DNA from: an uncultured Oscillospiraceae bacterium
Lineage (GTDB): Bacteria; Bacillota; Clostridia; Oscillospirales; Oscillospiraceae
Reading direction: 5' to 3'
DNA length: 20,849 nt
Assembly: GCA_934591705.1 (NCBI GenBank)
Contig: CAKTPM010000025.1
Location: 1-20,849, forward strand
The notes under the pieces are model-generated. The model was not told the DNA's origin. It did not search any database and was given only the letters and a program-made list of their open reading frames with translations. The position numbers and the translations under genes are program-made. Shown here piece after piece: positions 14,960 through 20,849 of this stretch (position 1 is the stretch's first letter; each line of letters starts with the position of its first letter).

Positions 14960-14973
14960 CGCACCGTAGTGCG
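14960..14973 (+). other. Small hairpin at the 5' end of the mtaB leader
   Basis: CGCAC, loop CGTA, GTGCG: a 5-bp stem exactly where the mtaB transcript should begin. It may be a 5'-end stabilising hairpin or an operator half-site pair; function unknown. Confidence 0.45.
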
Positions 14974-15023
14974 CTGTCCATCCATTATATATGCTTTGCG
15001 GAAAAAAGCAAGGAGAATTTCCT

Positions 15024-16313
15024 ATGCAGGTAGCCATTTACACCTTGGGCTGCAAGGTGAATCAATACGAGACCCAGGCCATGGAGCAGGAGCTGCGCCG
15101 CCGGGGCCACACCCTGGTGCCCTTTGACGGCCCGGCGGAGGCCTACATCATCAACACCTGCTCGGTCACTGCCGTCAGCGATAAAAAATCCCGGCAGATG
15201 ATCCGCCGCTGCCGCCGGCAGAATCCCGCGGCCATCGTCTGCGCCTGCGGCTGCTATACCCAGACCCACAGCACCGAGGCCCAGGCGCTGGACATTGACC
15301 TCATCGGGGGCAGTGCCGGGCGCATGGCGTTTTTGGACGCCTTAGAGCAGGTCTATGCCCGGCGCCGGCGGGTGGTGCAGCTGGATGACGCCCTGGGCCG
15401 CCGGGAATTTGAGCCCCTCAGCGCCGGGGGCATGGAGAGCCGCACCCGGGCCATGCTGAAGATCGAGGACGGCTGCCAGAACTTCTGCACCTACTGCATC
15501 ATCCCCTTTGCCCGGGGGCCGGTGCGCTCGCTGCCCATCCCGGAGGCCCTCCGGGAGGTGGAGCGTCTGCGCCGGGAGGGATACCGGGAGGTGGTGCTCA
15601 CCGGCATCGAGATCTCCTCCTGGGGCCATGACCTCCCCACCGGGGAAACCCTCATCGACCTTCTGGAGGCCATCAGCGCCGCGGCGGGGGACCTGCGACT
15701 GCGGCTGGGCTCCTTAGAGCCCCGGACGGTGACGGAGGACTTCTGCCAAAGGGCCGCCCGGCTTCCCAACCTCTGCCCCCACTTTCACCTGTCCCTTCAG
15801 TCGGGGTGCGATGCCACCCTAAAGCGCATGAACCGGCGCTACGACACCGCGCGGTACTTCACCTCCTGTGAACTGCTGCGGCAGTATTTTGACCGCCCCG
15901 CCATCACCACCGACCTTATCACCGGCTTTCCCGGCGAAACGGAGGCGGAGTTTGACCAGACCCTGGCCTTCATCCGCCAGTGCGCCTTTGCGGAAATGCA
16001 CATTTTCCCCTATTCCATCCGCCCGGGCACCAAGGCCGCCGAGCTGCCCCAGATTCCCGGCCCGGTGAAGGATCACCGGGCGGCCCGGGCCGCCGCTCTG
16101 GCGGCGGAACTGCACCGGGACTATCTCCTGGGCTGCGTGGGGAACATCTATCCCGTGCTGCTGGAGCAGACCGACGGCGAGGGCCGCTTCACCGGCCACG
16201 CCCCCAACTACATGGCCGTGGCGGTACCCGGCGAAGGGCTACACAATGTAATAAAATCTGTCGAAATTACAGGAAGTAATGGAGAAATTCTCTTGGGGAG
16301 GGTCGCCGAATGA
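15024..16313 (+). CDS. mtaB: tRNA (t6A37-C2) methylthiotransferase MtaB
   Basis: Radical-SAM enzyme that converts t6A37 to ms2t6A37 in ANN-decoding tRNAs. The 429-aa product has the N-terminal UPF0004 domain with TLGCKVNQYET (Cys10), INTCSVT (Cys46) and GCYTQ (Cys77) for the auxiliary cluster; the radical-SAM CxxxCxxC at Cys151, Cys155 and Cys158; and a short TRAM-like C-terminus. The TLGCKVNQYE opening is typical of MtaB rather than MiaB or RimO. The start is ATG 15024 with AAGGAG 8 bases upstream; an in-frame ATG at 14991 has no ribosome binding site. It overlaps the next gene by ATGA. Confidence 0.93.
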   Translation: MQVAIYTLGCKVNQYETQAMEQELRRRGHTLVPFDGPAEAYIINTCSVTAVSDKKSRQMIRRCRRQNPAAIVCACGCYTQTHSTEAQALDIDLIGGSAGRMAFLDALEQVYARRRRVVQLDDALGRREFEPLSAGGMESRTRAMLKIEDGCQNFCTYCIIPFARGPVRSLPIPEALREVERLRREGYREVVLTGIEISSWGHDLPTGETLIDLLEAISAAAGDLRLRLGSLEPRTVTEDFCQRAARLPNLCPHFHLSLQSGCDATLKRMNRRYDTARYFTSCELLRQYFDRPAITTDLITGFPGETEAEFDQTLAFIRQCAFAEMHIFPYSIRPGTKAAELPQIPGPVKDHRAARAAALAAELHRDYLLGCVGNIYPVLLEQTDGEGRFTGHAPNYMAVAVPGEGLHNVIKSVEITGSNGEILLGRVAE

Positions 16314-16888
16314 GCCACAACTTCTTTGCCTACATCGCCCGGATGCGCTTCATCGACCGCTGGGCGCTGATGCGCAACAGCTATACCGAGAACATCCAGG
16401 AGCACAGCCACCAGGTGGCGGTGCTGGCCCACGCCCTGGCGGAGATACGAAACACCTACTTCGGCGGCCAGGTGGACCCGGGCGCCGTGGCGGCGGCGGC
16501 CCTCTACCACGATGCCACCGAGATCCTCACCGGCGACATGCCCACCCCCATCAAGTACTATAACCCCGCCATTCGGGAGAGCTACCGGAAGATCGAGGCC
16601 GTGGCGGCGGAGAAGCTGGTGGGGATGCTGCCGCCGGAGCTCCAGCAGACCTATGCCGACATTCTCCGCCCCGCCGACCCGGAGGTGGAGGAGCTGGTAA
16701 AGGCCGCTGACAAGCTCTCGGCCCACATCAAGTGCCTGGAGGAGCGCAAGGCGGGAAACAGCGAGTTCGAAAAAGCCGCCCGGCAGACCCTGGCCGCCCT
16801 GGAGAGCTATGACCTGCCGGAGGTCCGCTGGTTCATGGAGCACTGCTTAGGCGGCTTCTCCCTGACCCTGGATGAGTTAGAGGACTGA
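16310..16888 (+). CDS. YfbR-like HD-domain 5'-deoxynucleotidase
   Basis: Likely dephosphorylates deoxynucleoside 5'-monophosphates with a divalent metal, as E. coli YfbR does. The 192-aa product follows YfbR nearly end to end: an FIDRWALMRN opening, EHSHQVA with metal ligand His32, YHDATEILTGDMPTPIKYYN with His67 and Asp68 (and Glu71 and Asp76), Asp134 in AADKLSAHIKCLEE, and a C-terminus reading LTLDELED. The start overlaps the mtaB stop, and GGGAGGG in the last mtaB codons supplies the ribosome binding site. In vivo it may adjust dUMP and dCMP pools, which would link it functionally to thyA in this window (inference). Confidence 0.9.
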   Translation: MSHNFFAYIARMRFIDRWALMRNSYTENIQEHSHQVAVLAHALAEIRNTYFGGQVDPGAVAAAALYHDATEILTGDMPTPIKYYNPAIRESYRKIEAVAAEKLVGMLPPELQQTYADILRPADPEVEELVKAADKLSAHIKCLEERKAGNSEFEKAARQTLAALESYDLPEVRWFMEHCLGGFSLTLDELED

Positions 16889-16917
16889 GCATATACAAAA
16901 CGGTAAAGAGGCAAGCT

Positions 16918-17676
16918 ATGGACTGTATTTCCCTGCATCATGTAGATAAAGCGTATACCACCGCATCCACCGACATCCTCATCGACCACGCCCAGCGCCC
17001 CCGGCGCACCCGCCAGGTGCTCCGGGATCTCTCCGCGGACTTCCCCATCGGGCGCATCAGCGTCATCGTGGGCCGCAGCGGCTGCGGCAAAAGCACCCTC
17101 CTGCGGCTCCTCAGCGGCCAGGACGCCCCGGACGCCGGGGAGGTGGTGCTCCCGGAGGGCTGGCACAGCGCCATCTTGACCCCGGATCCCTATGTCATCA
17201 CCTGGACCTCCGTGCTGCGGAATGTGGCCATGGCGGCGGGGGTGGGGCACAACCCGGAGGAGCGGCTGGAGCTTTCAAAGGAGTTTGTGCGCATAGTGGG
17301 CTTAGAGGACTTTTCCGACCTCACCCCCACGGAGCTTTCCACCGGCATGAAGCAGCGCCTGGGCCTGGCCCGGGTGCTGGCCTCCCAGGCCCAGCTTTTG
17401 CTGATGGACGAGCCCTTCGCGTCCCTGGACTTCATCACCCGGGGCGAGCTGCAGGCGGAGCTTCTGCGCATCCAGAAGAGAATGCCCCGGACCATCGTCC
17501 TTGTGACCCATCAGTTAGAGGAGGCGGTGCTCCTGGGAGAAAAGATCCTGGTCATGCACCCGGACAGCACCCTGAAGACCTATGACCTCACCGGCCTGCC
17601 CTATCCCCGGGATCCGGACAGCCCCGCCCTGCGGGCCCTGGAGGCGGACATCACGGCGGAATGCCGCAGGGGATAA
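16918..17676 (+). CDS. ABC transporter ATP-binding protein, NitT/TauT type
   Basis: The 252-aa ATPase resembles SsuB/TauB/NrtD subunits. Walker A GRSGCGKST at 52-60, signature LSTGMKQR at 140-147 (Thr where Gly is usual), Walker B LLLMDE at 160-165, D-loop SLD and switch His198 are all present. The Q-loop does not read as usual: where VFQ then several residues and PW is expected, ILTPDPYVITW (86-96) has no Gln. An extra hydrophilic stretch (about 14-33) sits in the first strand region. No permease or substrate-binding protein lies beside it, so its partners are elsewhere or it has another role. A ribosome binding site (AAAGAGG) lies about 7 bases before the ATG; obgE follows 30 bases downstream. 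Confidence 0.85.
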   Translation: MDCISLHHVDKAYTTASTDILIDHAQRPRRTRQVLRDLSADFPIGRISVIVGRSGCGKSTLLRLLSGQDAPDAGEVVLPEGWHSAILTPDPYVITWTSVLRNVAMAAGVGHNPEERLELSKEFVRIVGLEDFSDLTPTELSTGMKQRLGLARVLASQAQLLLMDEPFASLDFITRGELQAELLRIQKRMPRTIVLVTHQLEEAVLLGEKILVMHPDSTLKTYDLTGLPYPRDPDSPALRALEADITAECRRG

Positions 17677-17706
17677 AAAACAAGACCCCCAAAGGAGGAA
17701 GAAGAT

Positions 17707-18987
17707 ATGGCAACTACATTCATCGACAAGGCGCGCATCACCTGCCGGGCCGGCAACGGCGGCAACGGGGCCGTGGCCTTTCACCGGGAAAAATACATTG
17801 CCGCCGGCGGCCCCGACGGCGGTGACGGCGGCGATGGCGGCTCCATCATCCTGCAGGTGGATGACAATATGTCCACCCTCATGGACTTCCGCTACAAGCG
17901 CAAATATACCGCCGCCAACGGCGTGGACGGCGCCGGCGGCCGCAAGAGCGGCCGGGACGGCGAGTCCCTCACCATCCGGGTGCCCCGGGGCACCTTGGTC
18001 CGGGACGCCGACACCGGCGAGATCATCAAGGACATGTCCGACGATGCGCCCTATGTGCTCTGTAAGGGCGGCCGGGGCGGCTGGGGCAACCAGCACTTTG
18101 CCACCCCCACCCGGCAGGTGCCCCGCTTTGCCAAGGCGGGCCTGCCCGGGGAGAGCCACGATGTGCTCCTGGAGCTGAAGCTCCTGGCGGATGTGGGGCT
18201 GGTGGGCTTCCCCAATGTGGGCAAATCCACGCTCCTGTCCGTGGTGTCCAAGGCCCATCCCAAGATCGCCAACTACCACTTCACCACCCTCTACCCCAAT
18301 CTGGGGGTGGTGTATGTGGACGAGGGTGTCTCCTTCGTCATGGCCGACATCCCCGGCATCATTGAGGGGGCCAGCGAGGGAGCCGGTCTTGGCCACGACT
18401 TCCTGCGGCACATTGACCGCTGCCGCCTTTTGGTCCACATGGTGGACGCCTCCGGCAGCGAGGGCCGGGATCCCATCGAGGACTTTGACACCATCAATGC
18501 CGAGCTGAAGGAGTACTCCCCGGAGCTGGCGGAGCGGCCCCAGCTCGTGGTGGCCAACAAGATCGATCTCTTAGAGGATGGGAGCCGGCTGGACGACTTC
18601 CGGGCACATGTGGAGGCCGCGGGCTACGAGTTCTTTGCCATGTCCGCCGCCACCCATCAGGGCACCCGGGAGCTGGTGGCGCGCATTGCCGCGCGTCTGG
18701 CGGAGCTGCCGCCGGTGACGGTCTATGAGCCGGAGTATGTGCCCCGTCCCCCGGTCATCGACACCTCCGAGCCCCTGAGCATCGAGCACGAGGACGAAAC
18801 CTGGATCGTGGAGGGCCCCTGGCTGCAGCGGCTCATGGCCAACATCAACTTCTCGGACTACGAAAGCCGGATGTACTTCGATAAGCAGCTGCGCCAGAGC
18901 GGTCTTTTCGACCGGCTGGAGTCCATGGGCATCCGGGACGGCGAGATCGTGAGCATGTATAATTTGGAATTTGAATACCGCCGATAA
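17707..18987 (+). CDS. obgE: Obg/CgtA GTPase
   Basis: Essential ribosome-associated GTPase in large-subunit assembly and stress control. The 426-aa product has three domains: the glycine-rich Obg fold (1-158, with GGPDGGDGGDGG and GGRGGWGN); the G domain with G1 GFPNVGKST at 167-175, G2 FTTLYPN, G3 DIPG at 214-217, G4 NKID at 284-287 and G5 SAA near 318; and a C-terminal OCT domain (about 340-426), the extension typical of Firmicutes Obg. AAAGGAGG lies about 8 bases upstream of the ATG. It is followed by a strong terminator. Confidence 0.96.
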   Translation: MATTFIDKARITCRAGNGGNGAVAFHREKYIAAGGPDGGDGGDGGSIILQVDDNMSTLMDFRYKRKYTAANGVDGAGGRKSGRDGESLTIRVPRGTLVRDADTGEIIKDMSDDAPYVLCKGGRGGWGNQHFATPTRQVPRFAKAGLPGESHDVLLELKLLADVGLVGFPNVGKSTLLSVVSKAHPKIANYHFTTLYPNLGVVYVDEGVSFVMADIPGIIEGASEGAGLGHDFLRHIDRCRLLVHMVDASGSEGRDPIEDFDTINAELKEYSPELAERPQLVVANKIDLLEDGSRLDDFRAHVEAAGYEFFAMSAATHQGTRELVARIAARLAELPPVTVYEPEYVPRPPVIDTSEPLSIEHEDETWIVEGPWLQRLMANINFSDYESRMYFDKQLRQSGLFDRLESMGIRDGEIVSMYNLEFEYRR

Positions 18988-18995
18988 AAAACCCG

Positions 18996-19028
18996 CCTCC
19001 GCGCACAATAAGCGCGGAGGTGTTTTTT
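18996..19028 (+). terminator. Intrinsic terminator of obgE that contains the next gene's ribosome binding site
   Basis: CCTCCGCGC, loop ACAATAA, GCGCGGAGG: a 9-bp perfect stem followed by TGTTTTTT. The 3' arm ends in GGAGG, which with the next bases reads GGAGGTG and lies 6 bases before the ATG at 19029. Confidence 0.88.
19016..19022 (+). promoter_or_regulatory. Shine-Dalgarno of the 59-aa gene, inside the terminator stem
   Basis: GGAGGTG, 6 bases from ATG 19029. Five of its seven bases pair with CCTCC of the terminator's left arm, so read-through RNA from obgE would have this site masked. Confidence 0.65.
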
Positions 19029-19208
19029 ATGAAGTACTATGCCGGCTTGACCGATCTTTTGAACAACGATGTCAACGCCTACGACTACTATTACACCCTG
19101 CCCCCGGCCACCCAGACGCTCCTGCAGGGCAAGCACATCCGCTGCATGGACGAGCTGCGCCAGGCCACCCTGGACGCCGCCATGGATCAGCGCCCCCGGG
19201 CGTTTTAG
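19029..19208 (+). CDS. Small conserved-looking protein of unknown function
   Basis: The 59-aa protein starts MKYYAGLTDLLNNDVNAYDYYYTLP. It is helical-looking, rich in Tyr at the start and with a central Leu/Gln/Arg helix (ATQTLLQGKHIRCMDELRQA). It resembles, from memory, a group of 50-60 aa Clostridia proteins with a YxxLPxxVQ then E/DLxxYA pattern. No membrane segment or signal peptide is seen. GGAGGTG upstream, a flanking terminator on each side and its own start and stop support a real gene. A GTG at 19020 in the same frame would add three residues but lies in the terminator. Function unknown. Confidence 0.7.
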   Translation: MKYYAGLTDLLNNDVNAYDYYYTLPPATQTLLQGKHIRCMDELRQATLDAAMDQRPRAF

Positions 19209-19219
19209 CGGCTCTGCGC

Positions 19220-19250
19220 AAAAAGCCGCCGGCTCAGCCGGCGGCTTTTT
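19220..19250. terminator. Bidirectional terminator between the 59-aa gene and the amidase
   Basis: AAAAAGCCGCCGGCT, one base, then its reverse complement AGCCGGCGGCTTTTT: a 15-base arm on each side with A- and T-runs on both flanks. It is shared by two convergent genes. Confidence 0.9.
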
Positions 19251-19251
19251 C

Positions 19252-19929
19252 TCAGCTGCGTATCTCCGCGGCGGCCAGGGCCCGGCGGAGGTTTTCGGCC
19301 TCCGCCGGATCGGCACAGCGGATGACCACCTCCGCCGGGGTCGGCTCGGGGGTAGGCGTTACCGGCTCGGCGGGCACATAGTCCGCGCCGAAGTACTCGC
19401 ACACGGCCTTACAGGTCTCCTCGGCGATGAGGGGCATATTCGCCACCAGCCACTTTGCCGACTCCTCGTTGTCGTGGAACTCGAACTCCGGCAGCACGGC
19501 GGGGGCAGCGGGGCTGCGGAGCTCGATGAGGTTTCGGCTCTCCACCACCCGCTCCCCTCTTGTACCGGGGGAAAGAGGCGCGATGCGCTCCAGGATGAGC
19601 TTCGCGATCCTCCGGCTCTTGTCGCTGGGGTAGCAGTGGATCCGCGTTCCCTGCACGGTGCCGTCAAAGCCGTTGGTGTGCAGGGCGATGTAGAGATCAG
19701 TGCCCCAGTCGTTGGCCCGGCGGATGCGGCGGTAGACAGCGCCCTTGCCCGTCTCCTGGTCGTTTTTCACCGCAAAGCCGCAGCGCAGGAGCGCCGCCTC
19801 CAGGAGGTCAGCGCACCGGCACATCTGCTCGTGCTCGTTGGTGGTATGGCCGTTATAGAGGGCCGCCGGGTGGTAGGTGTTGGTGCTCCTATCCTCCGGG
19901 GAGAGGAAGATGTTAATCGGCTTTTCCAT
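19252..19929 (-). CDS. N-acetylmuramoyl-L-alanine amidase, phage endolysin-like
   Basis: Probably cleaves the amide bond between muramic acid and the stem peptide. The 225-aa product starts INIFLSPEDRSTNTY and has TTNEHEQM (Glu32) and YIALHTNGFDG (His84), the Glu and His positions of the Amidase_3 fold, and LPEFEFHDN (148-150) near the expected catalytic Glu. The usual first DxGHGG motif is not visible and is replaced by LSPED. A proline/threonine linker (TPTPEPTPAE, 191-200) joins about 25 residues with no clear binding domain. There is no signal peptide, as expected if holins release it. It overlaps the preceding small membrane protein by 17 bases. Confidence 0.8.
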   Translation of the reverse strand: MEKPINIFLSPEDRSTNTYHPAALYNGHTTNEHEQMCRCADLLEAALLRCGFAVKNDQETGKGAVYRRIRRANDWGTDLYIALHTNGFDGTVQGTRIHCYPSDKSRRIAKLILERIAPLSPGTRGERVVESRNLIELRSPAAPAVLPEFEFHDNEESAKWLVANMPLIAEETCKAVCEYFGADYVPAEPVTPTPEPTPAEVVIRCADPAEAENLRRALAAAEIRS

Positions 19930-20098
19930 CGGCCTTTTCCTTCTGGGTCCCGAAGTAGAACGCCACGATGGTGGTGACGATCAGCATAAAGCTGTCGGTG
20001 TTGACCTTTCCGGTCACGGCCAGGTACACGAAGGCGGCGATCACCGCCAGGGTCACGATGCTCTTGACCTTTACCAGCTTCATCCATGCGTTTTTCAT
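19913..20098 (-). CDS. Small two-helix membrane protein, holin-like
   Basis: The 61-aa protein has a short basic N-terminus (MKNAWMKLVKVK), two hydrophobic segments at about 13-30 and 36-50, and a charged tail (QKEKADGKAD). That layout suits a phage holin or antiholin. AAGGAG lies 8 bases before the ATG, whose ATGA overlaps the stop of the preceding gene. The open frame extends further upstream but would run through that gene. Its place directly before the amidase gene supports a lysis role (inference). Confidence 0.7.
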   Translation of the reverse strand: MKNAWMKLVKVKSIVTLAVIAAFVYLAVTGKVNTDSFMLIVTTIVAFYFGTQKEKADGKAD

Positions 20099-20412
20099 AC
20101 CTTTGCTCCTTCCTTTTTTACCGCGCACTGCCCGTGGGCGGCCCGGTTGATGTGTTTTTCGATCTTCTCGATGGCCTCGCTCACCGGGCCGTCGCAGCCC
20201 TGCTCCCGGAGGCCCTTCAGGCAGGCCAAAAGCCCGTAGGTCAGCAGGCACTGCTCCTCCTTCAGCGAGGCGATGTCCTCGGACTGCTGCCGCTGGGTCA
20301 TGAACCACTTCACCGCCCGCACCGCCGCCGCGGCCAGCGCCGTGGCCGCCGCCAGCAGCCCCGCGGCGCTCAAAAGCGTCTGGGCCCCCCAGCCCGCCAT
20401 TCCCTGCTCCAT
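20095..20412 (-). CDS. Single-helix membrane protein with a conserved-looking cytoplasmic tail, phage-like
   Basis: The 105-aa protein has one alanine-rich hydrophobic segment (about 8-36) followed by a soluble tail: SLKEEQCLLTYGLLACLKG (49-67), REQGCDGPVSEAIEK (69-83), then HINRAAH. From memory, similar tails occur in Clostridia prophages beside holin and endolysin genes. Start: ATG 20412 has GGAG about 6 bases upstream; an in-frame ATG at 20400 also has GGAG 6 bases upstream and is a real alternative. It is the first gene of the three-gene cassette. Confidence 0.65.
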   Translation of the reverse strand: MEQGMAGWGAQTLLSAAGLLAAATALAAAAVRAVKWFMTQRQQSEDIASLKEEQCLLTYGLLACLKGLREQGCDGPVSEAIEKIEKHINRAAHGQCAVKKEGAKV

Positions 20413-20527
20413 GCTCCTCTCCGTCCTTTCCGGTTTTTCGCCGCAAAAAAGCAGCTCCAACCATAGGGCCAAAGAGGGCAAAGGTTGCTCTCCCACGGGC
20501 AACCCGGGGAAAAATGCGCAAAAAACG
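20413..20527 (-). other. Leader region of the lysis-like cassette
   Basis: 115 bases without a gene. On the minus strand they follow the khpA terminator and lead into the cassette. I find no convincing -35/-10 pair. One inverted repeat is present, GGTTGC (20483-20488) and GCAACC (20499-20504), separated by 10 bases, which could be an operator or a small hairpin. Confidence 0.4.
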
Positions 20528-20556
20528 CCCCCGCCGGGTCCGAGACCCGGCGGGGG
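20520..20556 (-). terminator. Intrinsic terminator of the khpA fragment
   Basis: On the minus strand a 13-bp perfect stem (CCCCCGCCGGGTC and its complement, 20528-20556, 3-base loop) is followed by CG and six T. It separates khpA from the lysis-like cassette. Confidence 0.88.
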
Positions 20557-20566
20557 CTGTGCTTAT

Positions 20567-20721
20567 TCAGTCTACGATGTCCACGGATGCTTTCACGCCG
20601 GTGCGCTGGGCATAGGAGCGTACCACGGTACGGATCTCCTTGGCGATGCGGCCCTGGCGGCCGATGACCTTACCCATATCCTCGGGTGCCACACGCAGCT
20701 CCAGCGTCAATTCATCATACG
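20567..20721 (-). pseudogene. khpA: 5'-truncated khpA (KH-domain RNA-binding protein)
   Basis: The last 50 or so residues of KhpA are clear: LTLELRVAPEDMGKVIGRQ at the KH core with the GxxG loop GRQG, then GRIAKEIRTVVRSYAQ and the typical ending SVDIVD. KhpA is normally about 75-80 aa; the N-terminal 25-30 residues are missing. Reading upstream in frame gives INNIYCPYDE and then a TAG at 20741-20743, with no ATG or GTG start. The homology appears to end near 20721, where the DNA also changes in character. The expected upstream neighbour rpsP is absent. This is either a true truncation or an assembly junction. Confidence 0.75.
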
Positions 20722-20748
20722 GGCAGTATATGTTGTTGATCTACTGCC
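20722..20748. repeat. Inverted repeat at the khpA junction
   Basis: GGCAGTA (20722-20728) and TACTGCC (20742-20748), a 7-bp perfect inverted repeat around 13 bases, placed exactly where khpA homology stops. Confidence 0.6.
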
Positions 20749-20755
20749 ATTACCA

Positions 20756-20849
20756 TTAGATCCTGTACAGAGAATACCAGCTGTCGCCGGTGTTGTGCCC
20801 CGTCTCATCGGTTACATTGTTGTCCACCATGATGGTGTCGTTATCAAAC
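20756..20849 (-). CDS. 3' end of an unidentified gene
   Basis: An open minus-strand frame enters from the right edge and stops with TAA at 20756-20758. The 30 visible residues end GDSWYSLYRI and are rich in Asp, Asn and Thr, which would suit an extracellular or structural protein; I do not recognise a family. Its G+C is visibly lower than in the rest of the window. Confidence 0.45.
   Translation of the reverse strand, partial: FDNDTIMVDNNVTDETGHNTGDSWYSLYRI

Noticed and set aside
14884..14990. A promoter for the cysteine desulfurase on the minus strand.
   Set aside because: Only weak pairs such as TGCGAC with TTTATC at 17 bases are present; not strong enough to report.
1..20849. CRISPR arrays, tRNA or rRNA genes, insertion sequences and riboswitches.
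   Set aside because: I looked for repeat-spacer arrays, tRNA cloverleaf segments, transposase motifs and long structured leaders and saw none; no gene-free stretch exceeds about 160 bases.

Overview
The window is about two-thirds G+C, with strong AGGAGG-type ribosome binding sites, sigma-A-type promoters and tightly overlapping operons. The divergent ThyA, the NitT/TauT-type ATPase, the small Clostridia-type proteins and an Obg/KhpA neighbourhood suggest a high-G+C gut Clostridium (Oscillospiraceae-like; inference). Apart from the right-hand end it reads as ordinary, dense chromosome with almost no gene-free DNA.

Layout: (1) 1-77 is the tail of an unknown gene, followed by a bidirectional terminator. 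(2) 126-5120 (minus) is a six-gene shikimate operon, aroB-aroA-aroC::CM-aroK-aroQ-aroE, with each gene overlapping or nearly touching the next. It covers dehydroquinate synthesis to chorismate, and the chorismate synthase carries an AroQ-class chorismate mutase domain at its C-terminus, so the chain extends to prephenate. DAHP synthase is not in the window. (3) A divergent promoter region drives aroB one way and a KDPG/KHG-type aldolase the other. (4) 6022-7407 is thyA-folA (dTMP synthesis and folate reduction), followed by three tandem hairpins. (5) 7548-11444 is recG-uvrC (DNA repair). (6) 11502-14883 (minus) holds cysteine desulfurase, a MATE exporter and an RlmA-type 23S rRNA methyltransferase. 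(7) 15024-18987 (plus) holds mtaB, a YfbR-type 5'-nucleotidase, an orphan NitT/TauT-type ATPase and obgE, followed by a 59-aa protein whose Shine-Dalgarno lies inside the obgE terminator stem. (8) 19252-20412 (minus) is a phage-like lysis cassette of two small membrane proteins and an amidase, with no other phage genes. (9) 20567-20849 is a 5'-truncated khpA abutting an unrelated, lower-G+C gene end. This is either a rearrangement or an assembly junction.

Two observations stand out. First, an 11-base motif, TTATGTWAACT, occurs six times, always inside genes and on the coding strand. It falls in three different codon phases (aroQ, aroK, recG twice, rlmA twice), so protein sequence does not explain it. 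It is far too AT-rich to recur by chance in this DNA. Second, the AroC-chorismate mutase fusion retains every residue that aligns with the E. coli chorismate mutase active site.
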